Source of the DNA: an uncultured Bacteroidales bacterium
Lineage (GTDB): Bacteria; Bacteroidota; Bacteroidia; Bacteroidales; UBA932
Length of the DNA stretch: 64,000 nt
Direction of reading: 5' to 3'
NCBI GenBank assembly: GCA_900316245.1
Contig: ONCE01000008.1
Location: 52,256 to 116,255 of the forward strand
The notes under the pieces were generated by a model, which worked only from the letters and a program-made list of their open reading frames with translations, was not told the origin of the DNA and did no database searches. Below, one piece after another: positions 54,196 to 62,322 of this stretch. Position numbers and translations under genes: made by a program. The stretch's first letter is position 1; each line of letters begins with the position of its first letter.

Positions 54196-54843
54196 ATGGC
54201 CAAGAAGAAAAGAGAATCCTTTTTCTGGACAAGCTATTCGGACATGATGACGAGTCTCTTCTTCATCATGCTCACGCTGTTTGTCCTGGCCATTGCTTTG
54301 CTACACAGAGAGGTAGTTCAGATTGGGAAAGACAAGGAAGCGACGGAAGCTGAACTTCAGAAAATCAATGAAATACGTACGGCTGTTCAGAGTATTGACC
54401 CCAATTACTTCTCGTATGATCCTGCGTACAAAAAACATATTCTGAAGACCGAAGTGAAATTCCGGGCTGGCAGTTCAAATATGAATGATTTGGACCAGGC
54501 TACCCAAAATGAACTCCTCGCAGTCAGGGACACCATCAAGTCTTTCCTCGATGACCTTATTGCGAAAGATAAGAGTGCGTCATATCTTCTCATTATTGAA
54601 GGACAAGCCTCAAGGGACAATTACCCTTTGAACAACCAGCTCAGTTACGAGAGGGCATTATCTTTGTTCAAATTCTGGTTCCCTAACCAAAAGGAAACTA
54701 CGCTGCAGTTCTACAATCTTCCATGCGAGGTTGTGATTGCAGGCGCGGGCTATATGGAAGGAAAGCCTCGTGCGGCCAAGAATGAAGATAACCAACGCTT
54801 CCTGATTCAGATTATCCCCAAGCCAGGCATCATCGATGAGTAG
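54196..54843 (+). CDS. MotB/OmpA-like stator subunit (ZorB-like); operon gene 7
   Basis: 215 residues. Short cytoplasmic N-terminus, then SYSDMMTSLFFIMLTLFVLAI: the transmembrane helix of MotB/ZorB with the ion-carrying aspartate (Asp16). The periplasmic part is an OmpA/MotB-type peptidoglycan-binding domain (IEGQASRDNYPLNNQLSYERA, about 135-155). Together with the MotA-like protein it makes an ion-driven channel fixed to the cell wall. Its last 8 bases overlap the nuclease gene. Confidence 0.8.
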   Translation: MAKKKRESFFWTSYSDMMTSLFFIMLTLFVLAIALLHREVVQIGKDKEATEAELQKINEIRTAVQSIDPNYFSYDPAYKKHILKTEVKFRAGSSNMNDLDQATQNELLAVRDTIKSFLDDLIAKDKSASYLLIIEGQASRDNYPLNNQLSYERALSLFKFWFPNQKETTLQFYNLPCEVVIAGAGYMEGKPRAAKNEDNQRFLIQIIPKPGIIDE

Positions 54844-55627
54844 ACTGCTCACATACTTTCTGCTGAGCGTCGTGCTTGCGGTTAGCTGCATTCCTGCTCG
54901 TCCCAATGGGAATACGGGAAGGCAGCAGCGTCCAACTGGTGCAAGTCTGCTCGAACTGCCAGCAGTAAGGCAAGGTGAGGTTATAACTGTCCATGCCGGA
55001 TACACATCGTCGTTCAATTCAACGTTGATGATTCCAAACTGGGTTGCATACGAGTTGACAGCAGATGAATTGCAGGGGACGGTAAGGCGGCCGAGTAACT
55101 CTCCGTTCCAGCCCGATCCAGATTATCGCGGTAAGCAGCCGGACAGAAGCGATTATTCACGCACCGGATGGGATAAAGGCCATTTGGCTCCTTGTGCCGA
55201 TATGAAATGGAGCGAGCAGGCCATGTTTGAGAGTTTCTTTTTCACCAACGTCTGCCCTCAGAATCATGACTTCAATGAGAAGGACTGGCAAAAACTGGAA
55301 GACAAGGCTCGTTCCATCGCCCGGAAGAAGGGATCAGTCTTCATCGTCTGCGGACCTTTAGTGACGACCAACGAATATGGTCGGCTCGGACGGAATCATG
55401 TAGCCATTCCCGATTACTTCTTCAAGGCCTTGCTTTATAAAGACGAATCCGGGTTCCACTCTATCGCTTATGTAATGCCAAACCAGTATACAGGGAAGCC
55501 GGTAAATGAATTCGCAATGACGGTGAATGAGCTGGAGAAAATCCTTGGCATTGATTTGTTTACACGCCTCAACGACAAGATTGAGGAGGAAGTTGAGAAC
55601 CAGATGAATCTGGCCGAATGGAGATAG
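54836..55627 (+). CDS. Exported lipoprotein DNA/RNA non-specific endonuclease (NUC); operon gene 8
   Basis: 263 residues. Lipoprotein signal (LLSVVLAVSC, Cys18), then a beta-beta-alpha-metal nuclease of the NUC1/EndA family: DKGHLAPCAD (113-122; DRGH in canonical members, catalytic His116) and TNVCPQNHDFNEKDWQKLE with the metal-binding Asn. It degrades DNA or RNA without sequence preference, here outside the cytoplasm. Translationally coupled to the MotB-like gene, so it looks like the effector or uptake-processing enzyme of the complex. Confidence 0.85.
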   Translation: MSRLLTYFLLSVVLAVSCIPARPNGNTGRQQRPTGASLLELPAVRQGEVITVHAGYTSSFNSTLMIPNWVAYELTADELQGTVRRPSNSPFQPDPDYRGKQPDRSDYSRTGWDKGHLAPCADMKWSEQAMFESFFFTNVCPQNHDFNEKDWQKLEDKARSIARKKGSVFIVCGPLVTTNEYGRLGRNHVAIPDYFFKALLYKDESGFHSIAYVMPNQYTGKPVNEFAMTVNELEKILGIDLFTRLNDKIEEEVENQMNLAEWR

Positions 55628-55633
55628 TTTACT

Positions 55634-55948
55634 ATGACAAAGAAAGATAAATCCACCCTTACCATCATATACATTGCCTTGGCGTTTCTGCTGCTGCTTT
55701 GCCTTGCCAAAATGCCTTACGGCTTCTATCAGGTAGTTAGATTCTTGGCTTTCGCGGGATTCGGTTATTCGGCATATCTGCAGCACAAGGACAAGAGCAT
55801 TGACCGGATGATACTGTTCATTGTGCTTGCGCTGTTATTCCAACCTTTGTTACCAATTGCCCTGGGCCGGGTTATTTGGAATATTGTTGATGTAGTTGTG
55901 GCTGGCTACCTCATCTACCTGCTGGTAAAAATGCATCTCAAGAAATAG
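55634..55948 (+). CDS. Small membrane protein (DUF6804-like); operon gene 9
   Basis: 104 residues with four short hydrophobic helices. The pattern MPYGFYQVVRFLAFAGFGYSAYL and LFQPLLPIALGRVIWNIVDVVVAGYLI is that of the DUF6804 membrane family, whose function is unknown. Six bases after the nuclease gene; could be an immunity or anchoring protein for it. Confidence 0.65.
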   Translation: MTKKDKSTLTIIYIALAFLLLLCLAKMPYGFYQVVRFLAFAGFGYSAYLQHKDKSIDRMILFIVLALLFQPLLPIALGRVIWNIVDVVVAGYLIYLLVKMHLKK

Positions 55949-55960
55949 AAAGCGTCGCAT

Positions 55961-57379
55961 ATGTATAAGCCTCCCTACGTCATACAACCCTCTTCGCTGG
56001 ACTTCTTCGGCGATAAACTGCACGGTACCGGCAAATGGACGCTGCATAAAACGACTCATCCTTATGACAGTATCAACCATGATGCGGGAGAGGACTTTGC
56101 CTCATACAATTTCTATGAGTGGGTCGGCAAGTCTGTCAGGACGGTAGAAGACGTTCTTAAAGAAGACGCTAAACTCATACGTCCGGAAGAATACACCCCA
56201 GTCCCTTATGTCAGGAAGAAATTCGATGTCCCGCATCCGACTCAAGAGTCGGTAGATGCCATGCTTGAGAAAGAGGCTCGCAAGGCAATACTTATCTCAT
56301 TGTTTGGCAATACTGAAAAGAAGCGTCAGATGTATGTCATTGAGAGGCGTGGTAGCCGTCTTGATGAGGAAGAGAGGAAATGGATTGCTGCAAAGGAAGC
56401 ATTTGATAAGGCCGAGGACGAAAACGCTGCCGTTCACGAAGCTAAAGAAAAAGAAAAGCAAGAGGCCGCTAATGCAAAGATCGAGGAGTACAATAAAAAG
56501 CATGGGCTGAATGAGATGTTCCAGTATGCGAGTCAAGAAGAGGTCGAGCATATGCTGAAATGGATAGATCCTTTCTTCCCGTACGATTTTACGATGTTCT
56601 ATCAATTTGACATGCCTCATAAACTTGTTAATATCAGCTTTGAGGCTCCTACAGATAGAATCATTCCTCTGGAGAAGGCGGTGGTTCATTCAAGAGGCAC
56701 CTCACTTAAGCCAAAAACCAAAACGGAAGTAAACAGAGATTATCTTGATTGCGTCTGTTCTCTTGCTTATGTCATAGCAGCGAATTGCTTCGATAGAACG
56801 GCAAGGATTGACAATGTCTACATTTCGGCATATGTAAAGCGATTAGACCCCCAAACAGCAACATTTGAAGAGGATACCCTCTATGCAATAGTATTCGATA
56901 GGGAAACCTTCAATTGGGTCATTAAGCCGAAATCCTTCCTGCCGTACGAATCATTGGTCTTCTTCCCGCATACCATAGAACTGGGCGCAAGAATGAATAT
57001 TCTTCCGGTTGATCCTCTTGACCTTTCCCCAGCGGGAGAAATCCTCCCAGGGAACAATCAGTTTGTGGACACATCAAGGAAAGACGGCCGATTCCCTGAA
57101 TATGACCCGTACATCGGCGTGACTCCGGATGGAACCATAGACATTGCCTCCCTCGATGAAAGATTCGAAGAGGCTGCCAGAACTGTGGTTCTAAATCAAA
57201 GAGGGTCAACTTCTGATCTTCAGCGCAAACTTGGCCTGGGGTATGCAAAAGCAGGCAGAGTGATGGACCAGTTAGAGGCTGCTGGAATAGTCGGCCCTCA
57301 GAATGGTGCCAAGCCAAGAGAAGTCTTTGTGAAGGACATTGCCGAGCTGGAAGGAATACTATCGCATTTTAGGCGCTAA
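55961..57379 (+). CDS. Protein with C-terminal FtsK-gamma-like winged helix; operon gene 10
   Basis: 472 residues. N-terminal two thirds unassigned, with a charged coiled coil (about 140-185, EDENAAVHEAKEKEKQEAAN). The last 65 residues (AARTVVLNQRGSTSDLQRKL, YAKAGRVMDQLEAAGIVGPQ and KPREVFV) match the gamma domain of FtsK almost residue for residue in pattern; that domain reads KOPS sequences and touches XerD. No FtsK motor is attached. It could direct the machinery to oriented chromosomal or invading DNA. Last gene of the operon, 12 bases after its neighbour and followed by a phased repeat. Confidence 0.75.
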   Translation: MYKPPYVIQPSSLDFFGDKLHGTGKWTLHKTTHPYDSINHDAGEDFASYNFYEWVGKSVRTVEDVLKEDAKLIRPEEYTPVPYVRKKFDVPHPTQESVDAMLEKEARKAILISLFGNTEKKRQMYVIERRGSRLDEEERKWIAAKEAFDKAEDENAAVHEAKEKEKQEAANAKIEEYNKKHGLNEMFQYASQEEVEHMLKWIDPFFPYDFTMFYQFDMPHKLVNISFEAPTDRIIPLEKAVVHSRGTSLKPKTKTEVNRDYLDCVCSLAYVIAANCFDRTARIDNVYISAYVKRLDPQTATFEEDTLYAIVFDRETFNWVIKPKSFLPYESLVFFPHTIELGARMNILPVDPLDLSPAGEILPGNNQFVDTSRKDGRFPEYDPYIGVTPDGTIDIASLDERFEEAARTVVLNQRGSTSDLQRKLGLGYAKAGRVMDQLEAAGIVGPQNGAKPREVFVKDIAELEGILSHFRR

Positions 57380-57391
57380 CACGCACAGTGT

Positions 57392-57444
57392 GTATCGAAG
57401 CGTATCGGCCGTATCGCATCCGATACGAGCGATACAACCGATAC
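57392..57444. repeat. Phased GTATCG/CGATAC repeat, copy B
   Basis: GTATCG at 57392, 57402 and 57411, then CGATAC at 57421, 57430 and 57439: three half sites facing three, spaced 9-10 bases. It lies between the stop codons of the convergent genes ending at 57379 and 57459. Confidence 0.7.
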
Positions 57445-57458
57445 ACCTTTTACCATCA

Positions 57459-58097
57459 TCATTCCTCCACAACCACACACCCTCCAGCGCTATCGCTTAC
57501 CAGCACACGTCCATTTCCGAGTCTGTGCCTGGTAATCTTGTGTTCCTCCGGCGGCAGCACCAATTCTTCTTCAGACACGTTGAGGTAACGCAACAACTCC
57601 TGGATAGTGGCCGGTTCAAAGCCCGGGTGCCAGAACTGCATCCTCCGGCCCCGCTTCAGGTCCTCTTCCTGCGTGGCCTTGAGTGCTTCGCTACGAATTC
57701 TCCAGCCGGATTCAGTGGTACGTGTGACCAAGCCGCAGCAAGGGCAGGCATGGCTGATGTCAAAGCGGCCGCTCAGAGGGGAACCGTTGTAACTGTACCC
57801 GTAGGCCTGGTGGCGGCACTCACATTGAGTGCCGAATAGGTCCGGATGCACGATAGAGTTCCGGAGAATTGTGCCGATGAAGTAGGGAGGGAATGCTACT
57901 GCAGCAGCCCATCCGGCGCAGAAATACGCCATATTCAGCTTGATGGGAATGTAGTAGAAGCGGTCGATCTCTTTCCACCGGTCGAATTCCCGCAGCAGTG
58001 TGGCGGCGTGTTTGAAATACAGACGAAGGGCGATACGTTCATCACCCTGAGGCACACAGTTAAAGCCGTGGCCAAGCCTAAATAGATCCTGTGACAT
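57459..58097 (-). CDS. Hypothetical zinc-binding protein
   Basis: 212 residues, no signal. A cysteine/histidine set CECRH (about 92-96) and ISHACPCCG (about 114-122) suggests a bound zinc. The C-terminal part (about 140-212) looks like a separate small domain with LLRYLNVSEEELVLPPEEH. No family recognised. The gene is bracketed by phased repeats: copy B just behind its stop and copy C just upstream of its promoter. Confidence 0.65.
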   Translation of the reverse strand: MSQDLFRLGHGFNCVPQGDERIALRLYFKHAATLLREFDRWKEIDRFYYIPIKLNMAYFCAGWAAAVAFPPYFIGTILRNSIVHPDLFGTQCECRHQAYGYSYNGSPLSGRFDISHACPCCGLVTRTTESGWRIRSEALKATQEEDLKRGRRMQFWHPGFEPATIQELLRYLNVSEEELVLPPEEHKITRHRLGNGRVLVSDSAGGCVVVEE

Positions 58098-58196
58098 AGC
58101 AACAGATTTTTTTGATTGAACATCCGCATCGCTTTACCACCGTGGCTTCTGGCTGCTCGGTTGGTGCTCCTCTGGGGAGACTCTTGATGCACGTCA

Positions 58197-58204
58197 CAAA
58201 AGTA
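58197..58204 (-). promoter_or_regulatory. Promoter of the zinc-binding protein gene (-7 box TACTTTTG)
   Basis: Matches TAnnTTTG on the minus strand, 99 bases before the ATG at 58097, leaving a leader of about 90 bases. Confidence 0.5.
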
Positions 58205-58240
58205 TGTATTTTTAAGCAGATTTCCAATTTGTATTATCCT

Positions 58241-58283
58241 GTATCGAACATATCGCACCCAATACAAGCGATACAACCGATGC
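58241..58283. repeat. Phased GTATCG/CGATAC repeat, copy C
   Basis: GTATCG at 58241, ATATCG at 58250, CAATAC at 58260, CGATAC at 58269, CGATGC at 58278. Its right half (GCGATACAACCGAT) is identical to copy B. It sits between the stop of the nuclease at 58307 and the promoter of the gene at 57459-58097, where it could be an operator. Confidence 0.65.
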
Positions 58284-58306
58284 GCAAAGACTTTGCCCTA
58301 ATCCCA

Positions 58307-59146
58307 TCATTTTCCGGCCTCCACAACTTCAGCTGCAGCAGCCCCGACCAATCTCACCAGATTAGGGAATAGGTCCAGGTCGATAATAGCTTCCAGCTCA
58401 TCAATGCTGACTTCCAAGGCCGATGCCTTCTGTTCAAAGCCGGAGAAACCATAGCTCCGATTCTCCACGATCCAGGCGTGTGCTTCATAGCGTTCCCCGC
58501 CATTGGAGTCGGCTGGCCAGTAGAGAAGCACTGCCTTGAAGAAGGCCTCCGGAACGGCAATGTGTTTCCCGGTCACGTCCGTTACCCAGTTACTGTAATC
58601 TGTGTCGATGCATCCAGTCACCACCCAAGCATTACAGGCCGATATAGCAAGCTGCTGGACATACTCCTCCAGCCAGGCCCATAGACCGCCGTTGAGGTAG
58701 GGGTCTTGCGGGGCCATATTGGTGAAATAGAAAGTCTGCTCATTCATCCCTGTCTTCAATCGGTCATTTGAAGGACACAAATGCCCACGGATGTACCCCT
58801 CCACGGAACCCATCTGGTAAGTCCGCTTCAAGTTCGGCTGCTTCTTGGTAGCCATGAATTTGTCGTACTGCCACGCACCAGAGCGAGGACCTTTGCCGAT
58901 AAGCTTCTGATTGAGCGGATATGCCACCCAGATTGGGATTAACCGATTCTGGTCCCAGAACAGGGAATAGTTCCGCTGCTTGCCCCAGTATTCATCGGTG
59001 TAGTGGGACACGAAGAAATGTTCAGGATCTTCACTGAACGATGGCAGTTCAAGCCAGCCAAGTTCAGCAGTCTTTGGAGAAACCTGGCCCGCCGCAGAGA
59101 GTGCAGCCATGGCCATCAAAAGAAAGAAAATCATCAAGCGTTTCAT
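58307..59146 (-). CDS. Secreted DNA/RNA non-specific endonuclease (NUC)
   Basis: 279 residues. Signal peptide (LLMAMAALSAAG) and NUC1/EndA fold: YIRGHLCPSNDR (catalytic His122; Arg-Gly-His retained, the leading Asp replaced) and FTNMAPQDPYLNGGLW with the metal Asn. No lipobox, so it is periplasmic or secreted, unlike the lipoprotein nuclease at 54836. It stands alone on the opposite strand, with its own promoter. Could serve nutrient scavenging or act with the neighbouring system. Confidence 0.85.
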   Translation of the reverse strand: MKRLMIFFLLMAMAALSAAGQVSPKTAELGWLELPSFSEDPEHFFVSHYTDEYWGKQRNYSLFWDQNRLIPIWVAYPLNQKLIGKGPRSGAWQYDKFMATKKQPNLKRTYQMGSVEGYIRGHLCPSNDRLKTGMNEQTFYFTNMAPQDPYLNGGLWAWLEEYVQQLAISACNAWVVTGCIDTDYSNWVTDVTGKHIAVPEAFFKAVLLYWPADSNGGERYEAHAWIVENRSYGFSGFEQKASALEVSIDELEAIIDLDLFPNLVRLVGAAAAEVVEAGK

Positions 59147-59187
59147 AGCGTTTAAGCATTAACGCCCTTTGACTTCCATCGCTGAAG

Positions 59188-59195
59188 CAAAGATA
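59188..59195 (-). promoter_or_regulatory. Promoter of the secreted nuclease (-7 box TATCTTTG)
   Basis: Perfect TAnnTTTG on the minus strand, 41 bases before the ATG at 59146. Confidence 0.65.
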
Positions 59196-59297
59196 CGAAT
59201 AATAAGGCAGTCTTAATAGTCAAAACCATCACAGGGAACCAAAATCATAGACGAAGTGTGAATTAGTACCTCTTATATGTATGTTCCGGATAATTAG

Positions 59298-59305
59298 TAT
59301 CTTTG
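59298..59305 (+). promoter_or_regulatory. Promoter of the AT-rich gene cluster (-7 box TATCTTTG)
   Basis: Perfect TAnnTTTG, 22 bases before the ATG at 59328. It opens the run of small genes to 62634. Confidence 0.65.
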
Positions 59306-59327
59306 CATTTAAGCAGGTTTTTCTATT

Positions 59328-59852
59328 ATGGGTTGGATACGTATAGGTACTCCTTCTAAGGAGCAATCACAAGCAGGCTGTTTGTTGGCCATTATTATCG
59401 TTGTTGTTTCTGTTGTTGCTATTGTTTACAACGAGTCAACGTTTAAAATGATTCGGGTTATTCATAGCAAACCTGCTTCTGAATCTAATTCTGCCGCTTT
59501 TGAATATCTTAAGCGAAAGCCTCAAGGTCGGCATGCACAAGAGGCTAGCGATACATTGCTAGAGTTTATTTCATCACTCCCTTCATATACTATCCCCACT
59601 GTGAATGGAAAGCCGACTCCGATGTCGTGGGAAAACAATAACCTACTTAAAATTAGAAATACTAAGAATCAAGTCCCAGGTAGTCCTGCAGAGTCAGCTT
59701 TGGATTCACTTATTCGAGCAAGACTTGATGAAGAATATGAGAAAGCGTGCAAATTAAATACAGAAGAGGGCTGGAAACTATTTGATTTTATTGTTCCGGA
59801 TGAGTATAAAGGATTACACACAAGGAACAGTAATCTAACAGAGAAACATTAA
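59328..59852 (+). CDS. Hypothetical single-pass membrane protein
   Basis: 174 residues; one transmembrane helix at about 18-36 (CLLAIIIVVVSVVAIVY), followed by a charged, helical domain rich in Asn and Ser. No family recognised. AT-rich codons unlike the host genes at 1-31 kb, shared with the four genes that follow. The lipoprotein gene starts 11 bases after its stop. Confidence 0.6.
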   Translation: MGWIRIGTPSKEQSQAGCLLAIIIVVVSVVAIVYNESTFKMIRVIHSKPASESNSAAFEYLKRKPQGRHAQEASDTLLEFISSLPSYTIPTVNGKPTPMSWENNNLLKIRNTKNQVPGSPAESALDSLIRARLDEEYEKACKLNTEEGWKLFDFIVPDEYKGLHTRNSNLTEKH

Positions 59853-59863
59853 TTTGATTAATC

Positions 59864-60787
59864 ATGGAAAGTAGAAATAAGATAGCAAAAAGAGTTTCTT
59901 CCTATTTGCCCATATTCATATTGGCGGCTTGTTTTGTATCGTGCGGCAATAAACAAAAAGTGCCAGAATCTCTGAAGGATGTTAAACATTATGTTGCCAC
60001 ACTTGATTCTACCGTCACTTCTATGTATGGATGGGAGCCACGTGATTCTACTTATAATTCATCTATAGACACACTTGTCGCCGATATGATGGATCGTTAT
60101 AACGAATCTCATCCCAGTGAAGAGAAACCATCAAAGAATGGACACGCCATCGAGCAGCGTGCATATGATGAGGCACGTATTACTTGGAATGAATTTAAGC
60201 AGCTTATTGATTCCGACAAGTATGAAGAGGCATTGGATTTTTATCTGGGTGAGGGGCAGGATTACATAAAAAAGAATTCTGGTGATTTTCTTGTTTTCCT
60301 AAAGCATTCTAACCAACGTTTTGTTTTCTTCTCATCGGTTCTTCGACCTTTGATGGCGGAATACAAGGGTGAAGAATATGCGACAAAGGAGTATCAAAGC
60401 TTGTTACAATTAGAAAAAGCTCTGGAAGACAATACCATTGCAATGAGCGCCGAATCAACAGGTTATATCCCCGAAGTCTATCCATATGTCATACAAGATC
60501 TCGGTAATACCCTGGTCTCTACAGGGAACCTGGATGAGGCGATGAATCTTTTTGAGGATTATATTCATGCCATAGTGGGACTTACCGGAGATGCTTTATA
60601 TGCCAACCTGTGCGGAACTTATTACATCACCAACTTATACATACAAGATGGGAAACCTGATTGGGCACTAGGCTCATGGGAGAATTTCAAAGAATATCTG
60701 GAAAAGAATAGGGCTTATTATGACTCTGAAGCTTTAGAAGAGTGCTTTGAGAGGATTGATGAAGAAGTGGCAAAATTGTCTGAATGA
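59864..60787 (+). CDS. Hypothetical lipoprotein with TPR-like helices
   Basis: 307 residues. Signal with lipobox (ACFVSC, Cys27). Helical throughout; DLGNTLVSTGNLDEAMNLFEDYI (about 210-232) and the following helices look like tetratricopeptide repeats, which mediate protein contacts. Function unknown. 20 bases before the WG-repeat gene; probably one operon from the promoter at 59298. Confidence 0.6.
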   Translation: MESRNKIAKRVSSYLPIFILAACFVSCGNKQKVPESLKDVKHYVATLDSTVTSMYGWEPRDSTYNSSIDTLVADMMDRYNESHPSEEKPSKNGHAIEQRAYDEARITWNEFKQLIDSDKYEEALDFYLGEGQDYIKKNSGDFLVFLKHSNQRFVFFSSVLRPLMAEYKGEEYATKEYQSLLQLEKALEDNTIAMSAESTGYIPEVYPYVIQDLGNTLVSTGNLDEAMNLFEDYIHAIVGLTGDALYANLCGTYYITNLYIQDGKPDWALGSWENFKEYLEKNRAYYDSEALEECFERIDEEVAKLSE

Positions 60788-60807
60788 ATGAATCATAACT
60801 TAAGGAC

Positions 60808-61488
60808 ATGGACGAGCGCCAATTAAAACGTGCGGCTGACGCGATTTCCAAAATGGAGATCGACCAAAATGAACTTGATGCTATCCGTCTCGGGACTAAC
60901 AAGAAAACGCTTCAATGTGGAAGCCTATATGTTATAGAGCACCAAAATGGTGATTACGGGGTGGTAGATAATGAAGGTCATATCATTGTGCCTTTTGGGA
61001 AGTATGGATGGATAGATGGTTTTTCTTTTGGTTTAGCCAGAGTGCGGACTAAAGGACACTCGGGAAGGGTCGGTAATACCATAGGAGTGGTGGATTTGGA
61101 TGGGCCGCTTAATATTTTGGGCAAATCCGAAGTAAAACGATATATTGCTGAAGATCGAAAGATAAATCCGCAGAAATATGCCAAGTGGGGAATTATTAAT
61201 GAACGTGGAGAGGAGGTATTGCCTTTGGAATACGATGATATCTGGGGATTTTTCAACAGAGACATCAGTTATACAACCGTTGAGAAAGATGGCAAATCTC
61301 AACAAGTGTCTTTGTATAATTTGAATCCAACGCTGCGCACTGCGCGGGTAAGGAAACAAGTGCGCCATCGAAGTCTTGATTTTGAGTACCCAGAGTATCC
61401 TGATTATTATGATTCTGAAGGGTTTCTTGATGAAGAACGATTGGAAGACGCCTATCTTGATGGAGAATGGGTGCCGGATGACATGTAA
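60808..61488 (+). CDS. WG-repeat-containing protein
   Basis: 226 residues, no signal peptide. Repeats of the WG type, YGVVDNEGHIIVPFGKYGWIDGF (about 51-73), IGVVDLDG (about 91-98) and WGIINERGEEVLPLEYDDIW (about 130-149), form short beta-hairpins of a likely beta-solenoid or sandwich for ligand or protein binding. The tail (about 190-226) is very acidic and rich in Tyr. Role unknown. Confidence 0.7.
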   Translation: MDERQLKRAADAISKMEIDQNELDAIRLGTNKKTLQCGSLYVIEHQNGDYGVVDNEGHIIVPFGKYGWIDGFSFGLARVRTKGHSGRVGNTIGVVDLDGPLNILGKSEVKRYIAEDRKINPQKYAKWGIINERGEEVLPLEYDDIWGFFNRDISYTTVEKDGKSQQVSLYNLNPTLRTARVRKQVRHRSLDFEYPEYPDYYDSEGFLDEERLEDAYLDGEWVPDDM

Positions 61489-61574
61489 TTCATTTTACCT
61501 TTTGATATTTCATTATTCCTGATGTACAATCACTATTACCCCGTGTTTAATTAACCTGATTGTGTATTTTGATT

Positions 61575-62273
61575 ATGCAATTTTTAGCTTTTGTGGGCGC
61601 AATTACGCTTCTCGCTTTAATTACTTATTTCTTCGTTACCTTAGAGGATCGTCACAATGACGAGGAGAAAGAGAGCCTTGACATTATTTATCATAGTGCC
61701 GCATTGAAAGAGGAATTTAAGCGCTTTCGAATGCAGCATCCGCACTGGACAGAAAGAAAAGCGGCATGGAGATTCTTTGTTAAAACAGGACGTTTAGAGC
61801 AAGCTCGCATAGAAAAGGAGAGATATGCAAATAGTCTTAAGGCTGAAGAGAAAAAACGGGAAAAAGAATACATTATCAAGCGTGCATATGCACGCAAATA
61901 TGAGGACTTTATTTTTTCGTTGTTTTCCCCTTTCGCCAAATCGGTTTATGGTGGAGAGAAGTGGGAATTACAACTTTTCTGCCATTTGCCGGTGGACTAT
62001 ATAAAGTATCGAATGAAAAAAGCCGGATTCGAGAATGTGGATGACTTGTATAATGAATTCATCAATAATGATTTATTACATCTATTCATCCGGCATGAAG
62101 GATCAAGTAATGCAACCGTAGAGGGATGTTATATCGGTGATACTCTTGGTCGATATGCAAATGTCATCAGCGAAGACGATTATAATATTGATTCGTGGAT
62201 AAAAAAACATGGGCAATCAATGAGCAAGGTGGATCTTGAGTTTGATCTTAATACCTATATGCTACCTTTCTAA
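61575..62273 (+). CDS. Hypothetical membrane-anchored protein
   Basis: 232 residues from the ATG at 61575, which places a transmembrane helix at the start (FLAFVGAITLLALITYFFVT); an upstream TTG at 61560 is weaker. A basic, Lys/Glu-rich coiled coil (about 85-110) is followed by a soluble domain. No family recognised. Last but one of the AT-rich cluster. Confidence 0.55.
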   Translation: MQFLAFVGAITLLALITYFFVTLEDRHNDEEKESLDIIYHSAALKEEFKRFRMQHPHWTERKAAWRFFVKTGRLEQARIEKERYANSLKAEEKKREKEYIIKRAYARKYEDFIFSLFSPFAKSVYGGEKWELQLFCHLPVDYIKYRMKKAGFENVDDLYNEFINNDLLHLFIRHEGSSNATVEGCYIGDTLGRYANVISEDDYNIDSWIKKHGQSMSKVDLEFDLNTYMLPF

Positions 62274-62322
62274 CGATTTTACGTTATTTACAAAAGTAAT
62301 AATTGACTTCAATAATCAGCCT

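Noticed and set aside
52617-54843. MotA/MotB-like pair as flagellar stator
   Set aside because: No flagellar genes are present and the host group is non-flagellated; the operon context and the long coiled-coil tail fit Zorya-like proteins better.
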